A stretch of 64,000 nucleotides of DNA from Streptomyces wuyuanensis (GTDB taxonomy: Bacteria > Actinomycetota > Actinomycetes > Streptomycetales > Streptomycetaceae): the NCBI RefSeq assembly GCF_900103455.1, contig NZ_FNHI01000009.1, positions 207,955-271,954 on the forward strand, written 5' to 3'. The notes beneath the pieces are model-generated. The model was not told where the DNA came from and ran no database searches. It was given only the letters and a program-made list of their open reading frames with translations. This document shows, piece by piece, positions 7,628 through 15,421 of this stretch (positions within the stretch are counted from its first letter, which is position 1; each line of letters begins with the position of its first letter). The translations under genes and the position numbers were made by a program.

Positions 7628-8856
7628 GGCGCCTCCCCGTCGGCCGGTTCGCGCAGGGCACGGCTCAGGACGTGTGCGAGGTACGCCTCGTCCCTGATGG
7701 TGACGTGCAGCCGGTTGTTGGTCATGTGCATGTACGGGGAGAGGAGCAGCGGCAGCGCGGCCGCCGGATCGGTCACGCGTTCGTCGCGCTCGCCGTCCCA
7801 GGAGCGGAACACCAGGTCGCCGTCACCGGCCAGCTTCACCGCTCGGGCGCGCAGTTCGGCGCAGTGCTCGGCCCAGCCGGCCAGGAACGACGGCAGCCTG
7901 CCCGGTGCTCCGTCCCGGGTGGCGGCACGGACGCGGGTGAAGTGCGCGGCGAGGGAGGGGGCCATGGCCGCGTAGTTGCGGTCGTACTCCTCGCTGCCGA
8001 TGAACCCGGTGCCGGGGAACGCCCGGTGCCAGAAGGTGTAGTAGCTGTCCAGGTAGTCGGCGAGTTCGGCGTCCCCGCGGAGGAAGGTGCCGGACATGAC
8101 CATCATCAGCTGTGCGGACGTGCCGAGCAGCACCGTGCGCAGATGGAGGTTCTTGGTACGGAGGGCGTCGACGACGAGGTCGCTCGAGTGGCGGAAGTGC
8201 CATTCGGCGAGGGCGACCCCGGCGGGGCCGCCGTACTTGCCGTACTCGGGCTCGTACGGCTCCGCGCTGCGGGAGTTGTTCGGACGAAGCCGCATCCGCC
8301 CCTGGGCGTCGGTGTAGTGGCCGCGCTCGGCTCCGGGGAACTCGATGTCGAACAGCGTGTTGTAGAAGTCGTTGAGGAAGCCGGAGTCGACCTCGTAGAG
8401 GGCGGGGCGGTCGGTGAGGAACGCGTCCACGGCCTCCTCGGTGCGGCGCCGCACCTCCGCCGCGGCCCGCGCGGAGGACGGCTTCAGCCGCAGCCGGACG
8501 TGCGGCCCCTCGAGCCAGTAGTTGATGAAGAACCAGCCGGATATCAGTCCGTCGGCCTCAAGTCCGGCCACCAGGGGCCGGATGCACCGGAGGAGCATGG
8601 GCCGGGGGTTGGCGGCGTAGAAGACGTGGGTGGCCTGCCAGTCGCCGGCCGCGGCGGGCGCCGCGTCCGGCCCGGCGACCGGCCCCGGGCCCTCGGCGGC
8701 GCCGGGGTCCACGACGACCGAGGGGGCCTCGGTGAGGGCCGGGCCCTCGGCGGTCGGACCGGAGGCGGCCACGGGGCCCGTGGCGGAAGCCGACCCCGAA
8801 CCGGGGTCGGGCTGCGCGCTGTCGGCGGTGGGCCGCCCGGCGGCGGTCGTGGTCAT
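7624..8856 (-). CDS. SpaB_C-type thiopeptide biosynthesis protein (elimination domain of split LanB)
   Basis: The 410-residue protein begins with an acidic Pro/Ala-rich tail of about 70 residues, then a SpaB_C/thiopeptide-type domain: HVFYAANPRPMLLRCIRPL, GWFFINYWLEGPHVRLRL, EPYEPEYGKYGG and a C-terminal SPYMHMTNNRLHV. Relatives either remove glutamate from glutamylated Ser/Thr to give dehydroamino acids, or (TbtD-like) form the pyridine ring. Its coupling to the LanB N-terminal protein (ATGA overlap) supports the elimination role. Only one such domain is present. The usual FIRYW motif reads FINYW here. Which reaction it catalyses cannot be settled from sequence alone. Confidence 0.85.
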   Translation of the reverse strand: MTTTAAGRPTADSAQPDPGSGSASATGPVAASGPTAEGPALTEAPSVVVDPGAAEGPGPVAGPDAAPAAAGDWQATHVFYAANPRPMLLRCIRPLVAGLEADGLISGWFFINYWLEGPHVRLRLKPSSARAAAEVRRRTEEAVDAFLTDRPALYEVDSGFLNDFYNTLFDIEFPGAERGHYTDAQGRMRLRPNNSRSAEPYEPEYGKYGGPAGVALAEWHFRHSSDLVVDALRTKNLHLRTVLLGTSAQLMMVMSGTFLRGDAELADYLDSYYTFWHRAFPGTGFIGSEEYDRNYAAMAPSLAAHFTRVRAATRDGAPGRLPSFLAGWAEHCAELRARAVKLAGDGDLVFRSWDGERDERVTDPAAALPLLLSPYMHMTNNRLHVTIRDEAYLAHVLSRALREPADGEAP

Positions 8857-11687
8857 CGTCGTCCCTTCGGTGGGGTGGGGACGGCCGTGGTCTCCACGGC
8901 CAGTTCGGCGACATGGCGGCCCCGCCCGGACGACACGTGCAGTCCGTCCTCGTCGGGCAGCATCTCGCGGAAGACCACACGGGCCTCGGGTGTTCTGAGC
9001 GTCCCCTCGAAGGCGGCGAGGGACAGCGGGCTGTCGAAGTCGACGTACTGCGGCTTGGCTCCCGTCGCACCGCGTGCCCCGCCGTCCGTGACGGTGGCGA
9101 AGACCCGGTCGGGCAGTGCGTGGGCGCGCCGGAAGGAGTGCCAGCCCAGGAACCAGTCCTGCTGCGTCACACCTGCGCCGTGCAGCGGCAGCACGGAGGC
9201 GGGGGCGCTCCAGCTCCGCCGGCTGAGCACGACGCCGCCGTGCCGCACCCGGGGTCTGCGGGTCACGCCGCCGACGGGCTCGCCGTCGGGGACACCGCCC
9301 CACACGTTCAGCGGGGACATGGAGCTCGGTGACAGCAGCAGCAGGGTGCGGGGAAGTTCCGGCAGGGCGAGCGGCACGAGGTAGCCGAGGTAGACGGGAA
9401 CGACCTCGCGGCCGAGTCCGGCCGATCGCAGCACGAGCCGGTCCTCGTCCTCGTCGTGGACCAGATGCAGGTCGTCGAGGTGGAGGCTGTACGGGTCGGG
9501 CAGGGATGCGCTCTCCCCAGGGCAGACGATCTCGTACTCGGTGAGCCGCCCGTGGAGGTTGAGGTTGCTGGTGACCGGACCGCCGGTGACCTCCGCCAGG
9601 ACGGCTCCGTCCGGGCAGAGCCCACCGGCGCGGTGCAGCAGGCGCTCCTCCAGGCCGTCGAAGCAGTGGGCGAAGCGGCTGAACGGGAACGAGACCCCGC
9701 CGTAGGAGCGGTTGAGGACCGCCAGCGGCTCACCGCCGCGGCCGACCGCGAGCTGGACGTGATGGCTCAGGGGGGCGAACGGCGCTGCGACCGTGGAGAG
9801 TTCATCCGCGACCGCGGCGAGCAGGTCGTCTCCGACGGCGAGTTCCCCGCCGCCCTCGTGGGCCTCCCAGAGGGCGCGCATCCCTTCGGCGAACGTCTGC
9901 CGGGCGGTGTCGAGGGCCTTGAGCTGGGGCAGGCCCAGCCAGTTCTCCTCCGGTACGTACCGGCCCTCGGCGTCGAAGGGGGTGCGCCGCGAGGTGAACG
10001 AGATGTACTGGTCGAAGAAGTCCTCGTGGAAGTCGTGGACGAGTTTCAGCAGGTCGTCGCAGCGGCCGCCGCGGCCGTGGCGGGCGACGAAGAAGCCCTT
10101 GAAGGTGATGCGCTGCGGCAGGGTGAGGTCGAAGGCGGGCAGGACGCGTTCGACCGCCCTCAGCGAACCGGCCACGGAGCGCGTCCAGGCGTCGAGCGGC
10201 AGCCGTACCTCCCGGCCCGCGGTGACGTCCTCGTACAGCACCGTCTGCGGCACCCTGCCGCGGGCGGCGCCCAGCTCCGTCTGGACGGTGCGCAGGTCCT
10301 CGCGCAGCCCGTCGAGCAGTTCGCGGCGGTCGGGGGGTGCCGCGGCGGCGAAGCGGTCCACGCGGGACAGCGGTCCGTCGAGGCGGCCGGCGAGTTCGCC
10401 GGCCCAGTCGCTGCCGAGGGCGCGGAGAGAGTCCTGGAACGCGCGCAGCGGATCGGTGTCGTGGACTCCGGTGCGCAGTCCCGGGACCTGGACCATGCCG
10501 ATGTCGAGGAGGGCGGTCAGGTACTGCTCCGCCTCGGCCGCGGTGGCGCCGCGGTCGGCGGCGAGCCATGCGGCGAGTTCGCCGTGGCGGACGCTGCCGC
10601 GGTCCTCGAGGAGCGCGATGAGCCGCTCCAGGGTGCCGCTGCTCCGCAGGAAGAACAGCCGGTCCTGGACGGCGTCGAAGGTGACGGCGGTGTCCTCCTC
10701 GCCGGAGGTGATCCAGCGGCGCACGTAGCGCACCCGGTCGTCGACGCGGCCCCAGCCGGGCGCGAGTGCCAGGGGCAGGTCGGCGCGTCTGGCGGGATCA
10801 CCGGTGACCGCCTCGGCGAGCCTGCCGAGGGCGGCGACGTTCAGCCGGGCGCGGCCGGTCCACTCGTCGTCGACACGGATGCACAGCGCGTCGTCGTCGG
10901 TACCCGGGTCCAAGCCGTGCAGACGCCCACCCGGCCGGTCCGCGCCGCCGTGCCCGTCCGGGCCGTGCTCGTACGGGCCGCGCCGGCCGGTACCGCGGTG
11001 CCCCGGGCCGTGCGGACCCGAGCCCTCGCCACCGTCCGCCCCGGCCGTGCCGTGTCCCGTCCCGCCGGGTGCGAACTCCCCCGGCACCACACCGGTGAAC
11101 GTGCTGAACGGGCTCGTCTTGCACGCCGTGCGGTACAGGTAGGCGAGGAGTGAGCGCTCGATCTTGCGATCCCGCTTGCCGGGTGCGCGGTCCGGTCCGT
11201 CTGCCAGCCGTCGCTGCCAGTCGTCGAGTTGGGCGTCCAGCGTCGGGGACGCCAGCAGCAGGCCGCCGCGCAGCCGCGGCTCCCGCGCCAGCCGCCCGAG
11301 GGCGGCCCGGGCACGGCCCGTCTCATGGGCGAGCAGTTCGGCGCCCTCGGCCCGGCGGCCGTCGAGAGCGCGGCGGTCCGAGAGCCACCGCTCCAGCGCA
11401 CGCCCGGCGTCCTCGTCGTGCGCACGGACCCGCGCGAGCGCACCGTCCGCTTCCCCGGGCAGCCGGTTGTTGAACACCGCGCGGCGTGCGGCGAGCAGCA
11501 GCCGCCGGGCCGACTCGTCCTCGTTGTGGCCGATCAGCCGGTGCAGCAGATCGCCGAGGCGGGCGCCCTCGGCGGCCAGCCGCTCGGTCTCGGCGAGCAC
11601 GTCGTCGGCCCAGCGGCGGCTCGCCGGGCAGCGGAGCCGGCGCACGCTGTCGACGGGCAGCCCGGCGACGCGCAGCATGAACGGCAT
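8853..11687 (-). CDS. LanB-type dehydratase, glutamylation domain
   Basis: The 944-residue protein matches the N-terminal domain of class I lantibiotic dehydratases: FMLRVAGLPVDSVRRL at the start, SLLAYLYRTACKTSPFSTFTGV, and later NRSYGGVSFPFSRF and GPVTSNLNLHGRL. The family transfers glutamate from tRNA-Glu to Ser/Thr side chains. A Gly/His-rich low-complexity insert of about 55 residues follows the TSPFSTF motif. The ATG at 11687 was chosen because GGTGGAG lies 6 nt upstream. An alternative ATG at 11714, 3 nt after the dehydrogenase stop, would add 9 residues. It acts with the SpaB_C protein encoded downstream to dehydrate core Ser/Thr. Confidence 0.9.
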   Translation of the reverse strand: MPFMLRVAGLPVDSVRRLRCPASRRWADDVLAETERLAAEGARLGDLLHRLIGHNEDESARRLLLAARRAVFNNRLPGEADGALARVRAHDEDAGRALERWLSDRRALDGRRAEGAELLAHETGRARAALGRLAREPRLRGGLLLASPTLDAQLDDWQRRLADGPDRAPGKRDRKIERSLLAYLYRTACKTSPFSTFTGVVPGEFAPGGTGHGTAGADGGEGSGPHGPGHRGTGRRGPYEHGPDGHGGADRPGGRLHGLDPGTDDDALCIRVDDEWTGRARLNVAALGRLAEAVTGDPARRADLPLALAPGWGRVDDRVRYVRRWITSGEEDTAVTFDAVQDRLFFLRSSGTLERLIALLEDRGSVRHGELAAWLAADRGATAAEAEQYLTALLDIGMVQVPGLRTGVHDTDPLRAFQDSLRALGSDWAGELAGRLDGPLSRVDRFAAAAPPDRRELLDGLREDLRTVQTELGAARGRVPQTVLYEDVTAGREVRLPLDAWTRSVAGSLRAVERVLPAFDLTLPQRITFKGFFVARHGRGGRCDDLLKLVHDFHEDFFDQYISFTSRRTPFDAEGRYVPEENWLGLPQLKALDTARQTFAEGMRALWEAHEGGGELAVGDDLLAAVADELSTVAAPFAPLSHHVQLAVGRGGEPLAVLNRSYGGVSFPFSRFAHCFDGLEERLLHRAGGLCPDGAVLAEVTGGPVTSNLNLHGRLTEYEIVCPGESASLPDPYSLHLDDLHLVHDEDEDRLVLRSAGLGREVVPVYLGYLVPLALPELPRTLLLLSPSSMSPLNVWGGVPDGEPVGGVTRRPRVRHGGVVLSRRSWSAPASVLPLHGAGVTQQDWFLGWHSFRRAHALPDRVFATVTDGGARGATGAKPQYVDFDSPLSLAAFEGTLRTPEARVVFREMLPDEDGLHVSSGRGRHVAELAVETTAVPTPPKGRR

Positions 11688-11717
11688 CGTGTTCTCCACC
11701 CTTCCGGTGCTCATCGG

Positions 11718-13364
11718 TCAGGCGATCTCGTGGCGGAAGTCGGCGGGCGCGGGCCGCTCGTTGCCGAGCATCATGATCAGCAGGGGTGCCTCCCCGGTTC
11801 GTTCGAGGCCGAGTTCCTCGATGTACGAGACGTTGTCGAAGCCGAGGGCGACGCCGCATCCGACGCCGAGGGCGGACGCGGCGGTGTAGACGTTCTGCGA
11901 GATCGCGCCGACCACGGCGTTGACGATCCGGTAGCCGCGGTCGCCGACGGCGTCGAGCACGGCGCGGGTGCGGACGGTCGGCACGAGGACCGCACCGGTC
12001 TGCTCCAGGTTGTAGTTGGCCAGGAAGTAGTTCTTCTGGAGGAAGCTGCCGGGAGGGCCGGGCTTCATCAGCCGCAGGGTGTGTGCGGCCGCGTCGTAGG
12101 CGTAGGTGCCGGGGGCGATGCCCGCGGTGTGGCCGACGAAGGCGTACAGACCGGCGATCGGCGTGGTGTCGGTGCCGGTGTCACCGCCGAGGGACGCGCC
12201 GGCGGCCGCGGCCGCCAGACAGGACGCCAGGTGCTCGGCGCGGAGCGGCCGCCGGGCGTCGAACCGGCCGAAGCTGCTGCGGCGCTTGCGCAGGGCGGTG
12301 CGCACATCGGTGTCCAGGTTCGACGGCGCGGGCAGGGGAACGGCCGGCAGCCCGGGGCCGGGGACGGGAGCGGCCGCCGGGGCGAGCGCCCCGGCCGGTG
12401 GCCGCCGGTCGGCGTGCTCCTCCGTGGCCGCCTGCATCCTGGTCACGGCGTCGAAGGCGAGCACGGTGCGCGAGCGTTCGACGTCGCGGCGGCGGACGGC
12501 CGCCGTGGCGGCCGGCGGCGCTGTCCTGGCCTCCGCTCCCTGCCAGCGCAGCGGTACGACGGCGAACACGCCCTCCTCCTCGGTACGGATCCCGAGCAGC
12601 CGCGCGAGCCGCTGCTCGTCGAACCACATCAGGGGCTCGACGGACAGGCCCTGCGCCCCGGCCCACGTCCGCCACGTCTGCACCACGGTGCCGACGTCCA
12701 TCGTGACGGCGTGGAAGGAGAAGGAGTTGTACTTGAACGCGTTCTGCCAGTACTTGACGCCGAGGACGAGGAACTGGTCGGTCACGAGGGCCCGTTCGAC
12801 TGCGGGGACCGGCGCGCCGGCCTCCGCGGAGGCGGGTTCGCCGAGCACAGCCGGGACCGGTCCGCCGAGCGCCTCGCGCACCTCGCCGGAGACGTCCCCG
12901 GTGAGGAGGCGCTGCATGGCGTGGTGCCGGGTCGCGTAGTAGTGCACCCCGGGCGGCAGGGGGCCGCTGGGCCCGGACACCCAGTAGATGCTGACGGGGT
13001 AGAGGCCGCCGCCGGACGCGGTGCCGCGCGACCAGTTCGCGAGCGGATGGAACGGCAGCGCGTCGAGGTCGGTGTTGGACTGGACGCCGAGCCGGCGCCC
13101 CGTGAGGCCGTAGGAGTCCCGCAGCATGCCGGACAGGGCGGGCAGGTCGAACGCCCGCTCGGGGCCCTCGACCGCCGGCCGCAGCCCGCGGTCGACCGTC
13201 GCACCCGGCGGCAGGGTGTGGACTGGCAGCGGCGTGGTGTCGGCCCCCGGATAGAACTTGGTCTTCCGCGGGCCGTCGGCCCAGTTCGGGACGTAGTCCG
13301 CCGGTGGCATCGGGACCCTGCCCCGCTGCATGATCGCGGCGGCGTAGTCATGGGCGTACCCCAT
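11718..13364 (-). CDS. SagB-type FMN-dependent azoline dehydrogenase
   Basis: The 548-residue protein has two nitroreductase-like halves. The first contains LANWSRGTASGGGLYPVSIYWV and FKYNSFSFHAVTMDVG, the latter matching the Lys-Tyr motif of azoline oxidases. The second has RRSSFGRFDARRPL and an ending SALGVGCGVALGFD. It should oxidise thiazolines and oxazolines to aromatic azoles with FMN. An AAGGAG site lies 6 nt before the ATG. The gene sits between the YcaO at 13421 and the LanB gene. The long N-terminal extension of the open frame is antisense to the YcaO gene's coding frame and is not real. Confidence 0.92.
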   Translation of the reverse strand: MGYAHDYAAAIMQRGRVPMPPADYVPNWADGPRKTKFYPGADTTPLPVHTLPPGATVDRGLRPAVEGPERAFDLPALSGMLRDSYGLTGRRLGVQSNTDLDALPFHPLANWSRGTASGGGLYPVSIYWVSGPSGPLPPGVHYYATRHHAMQRLLTGDVSGEVREALGGPVPAVLGEPASAEAGAPVPAVERALVTDQFLVLGVKYWQNAFKYNSFSFHAVTMDVGTVVQTWRTWAGAQGLSVEPLMWFDEQRLARLLGIRTEEEGVFAVVPLRWQGAEARTAPPAATAAVRRRDVERSRTVLAFDAVTRMQAATEEHADRRPPAGALAPAAAPVPGPGLPAVPLPAPSNLDTDVRTALRKRRSSFGRFDARRPLRAEHLASCLAAAAAGASLGGDTGTDTTPIAGLYAFVGHTAGIAPGTYAYDAAAHTLRLMKPGPPGSFLQKNYFLANYNLEQTGAVLVPTVRTRAVLDAVGDRGYRIVNAVVGAISQNVYTAASALGVGCGVALGFDNVSYIEELGLERTGEAPLLIMMLGNERPAPADFRHEIA

Positions 13365-13420
13365 GGTCTGCTCCTTGTCCGTGGGGTGCCGGGCGGGGCC
13401 CGGCCGGGGATGGGGCGCGG

Positions 13421-15421
13421 TCAGGGGAAGGGATGCGGCGCCGGGTTGAGGTCGGCGGGGGTGAGGTCGCGTTCGCGCAGTCCGGCCTCCCGCAGGGCGG
13501 TGCGCAGCCGGGGCATGCCGAGGGCGCGCTGGCGGCTCCAGCCGAAGTCGATGGGCAGCAGTCCGGGTACGAGGACGCTGACGGTGCGCAGTCCGAGCCG
13601 GCGCTGCTCGGGCATCGTCTGGTCCACGACGACCACGTCGAAGCCGGCGCCGGTGACGGCGTCGAGGCAGCGGACGAGGTCGTCGCGCAGGTCGTCGGAG
13701 ACGGGCGGGACCGAGCCGTCGCCGTACAGCTCGCCCATCGGGACGAGGGGCGGGCGCGGTTCGCCGGGCTCGCCGAGGAGGAAGTGGGCGTGGCGGCCCA
13801 TCTCGGGGATCCCGTAGACGAGCGGATGGTCGTGGAGGGCGGTGACCCGGTGGAAGTCCTCGGCCATGGCGCGCAGCCGGGGCTCGTCGCGTTCGGTGCG
13901 CCCCTGGAGGTTGACTGCGTCGGTGGCGATCTCGCACAGCGCTCCGGCGAGTGCGGCCTCGGGATCGAGCCCGGCGCCCGCGCCGAAGCACATCCGGCCG
14001 GGCCCGCCGTCGTGGCGCACGGCGACGCCGGTGACGACGGGGACGGGGAAGGAGATGCGGGTGTCGAAGAACCGGGCCTCGTAGCCGTACATCTCCAGCC
14101 GCTCCACCATGTGGCGGGTGGCGGGCCGGGTGCTGGTGCGGGGATCGAGTTCGGGCAGACGCGCCTGCCCGTACCAGGTGACGAGGAAGGCGTCCCGTTC
14201 GACGACCTCCATGAGGCCGAAGTAGACGGCCTCCTCCAGGCAGCCGCCGGAGGCGCAGCCGTTGGAGCTCTCCTGGACGAAGCGGTTCTCCAGGCCGGGG
14301 GCGTGGTAGTACGTCAGCACCTCGGGCACGAGGACGGGTCGTTCGTCGCGCAGCGACCAACCCCACACCCAGGGGATCTCGCGGTCGCAGGTGAAGGGTC
14401 CGACCCTCGGGTTGTCCCGGTGGAAGTCCTCGGAGTAGAGGCCGCACACACGCGGGTCGACGGTGGGGACGCCACGCGCCCGCAGCCCGTCGAGCGAGTC
14501 CGTCACCCGGGCGCGTTTGGCCCGCGAGCGCATGCCGGCGTAGCGCTCCAGCCCTTCCAGTACGCCGATGCGGACGCTGTGACCGAAGCTGTCGGCGTGC
14601 CCGCCCCAGAACGTCTCACGGAGGTAGTCGCCGGACCGCATGGAGAAGCAGCCGATGGTGGCGGAGGTGGACGTGGACGACACGTCGTGGACGACGGACG
14701 GTCCGAGCGCGCCGCACAGCGGGTTGGCGAACGGCTCGACGGACAGGCCGTAGTCGCCGATGTCGCGGATCCGGAAGGTGCCCGGCCGGACCTTGGGCGC
14801 GGGAAGCAGCGGGAGCGCGGCGGCCTCCGGGGTGTCCTCCTCCGGGACGGCGCAGCGGGGGCACTCCGGGTCGGGCACCAGCGGATAGTGGCGCACCGTC
14901 AGGGAGCGCAGGTCGACGAGGTGGACGGGAGGGAAGACGCCGCGGGCGGGGCCGCCGTCGGTGAGGAGCCCGGCGATCAGCGCGGCGAGCGCGTCCGCGG
15001 TGAACGGGGTGACGTACGGGAGCCGCCCCGCGGCCCGGGTGCCGGAGCCCAGTTCGAGCGCCTCCCGCAGCGCCACCGAGCGCACTGCCTGCCAGCGCCG
15101 CTCCAGGCAGTGTGCGCAGGGGCGGGAGTCCCCGTCGCGGCCGGCGGCGAGGGGACCGACGACGGCGTGGTGGCCGTAGAGCCGGACGGGCACGTGGGGA
15201 CCGGACGCGGATGCACGGGGCGTGTCCGCTCCGGTCGCCCCGGTCGCGGCCGGGGCGAAGGCGTCGCGGACGCCGAGGGCGGCGATGTCGAGGCGGGCGC
15301 GGATGCCGTGCCCGGCGAGCGCGGGGTCCAGGAGGTACGCCAGTTCCTCGCAGGACCGGTCCCGGGCCGTGGTCGTGGACGCCGTCGCGACGGTTGCCTG
15401 CGTCATCGTGTCAGCGGGCAT
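13421..15421 (-). CDS. YcaO-family cyclodehydratase with N-terminal zinc-tetrad domain (second copy)
   Basis: This 666-residue protein has the same layout as the one at 2690-4642: two CxxC pairs (Cys102/105 and 187/190), LEGLER (288-293), SNGCASGG (386-393), VVERDAF (406-412) and the terminal PAPHPFP. All ATP-contact motifs are present, so it should be an active azoline-forming YcaO. The start overlaps the F-protein stop by 11 bp; an ATG 15 nt further in is the alternative. Its position directly after the leader-binding F gene suggests it is the main cyclodehydratase of the pathway, with the distal copy supplementary. That split is inference. Confidence 0.92.
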   Translation of the reverse strand: MPADTMTQATVATASTTTARDRSCEELAYLLDPALAGHGIRARLDIAALGVRDAFAPAATGATGADTPRASASGPHVPVRLYGHHAVVGPLAAGRDGDSRPCAHCLERRWQAVRSVALREALELGSGTRAAGRLPYVTPFTADALAALIAGLLTDGGPARGVFPPVHLVDLRSLTVRHYPLVPDPECPRCAVPEEDTPEAAALPLLPAPKVRPGTFRIRDIGDYGLSVEPFANPLCGALGPSVVHDVSSTSTSATIGCFSMRSGDYLRETFWGGHADSFGHSVRIGVLEGLERYAGMRSRAKRARVTDSLDGLRARGVPTVDPRVCGLYSEDFHRDNPRVGPFTCDREIPWVWGWSLRDERPVLVPEVLTYYHAPGLENRFVQESSNGCASGGCLEEAVYFGLMEVVERDAFLVTWYGQARLPELDPRTSTRPATRHMVERLEMYGYEARFFDTRISFPVPVVTGVAVRHDGGPGRMCFGAGAGLDPEAALAGALCEIATDAVNLQGRTERDEPRLRAMAEDFHRVTALHDHPLVYGIPEMGRHAHFLLGEPGEPRPPLVPMGELYGDGSVPPVSDDLRDDLVRCLDAVTGAGFDVVVVDQTMPEQRRLGLRTVSVLVPGLLPIDFGWSRQRALGMPRLRTALREAGLRERDLTPADLNPAPHPFP

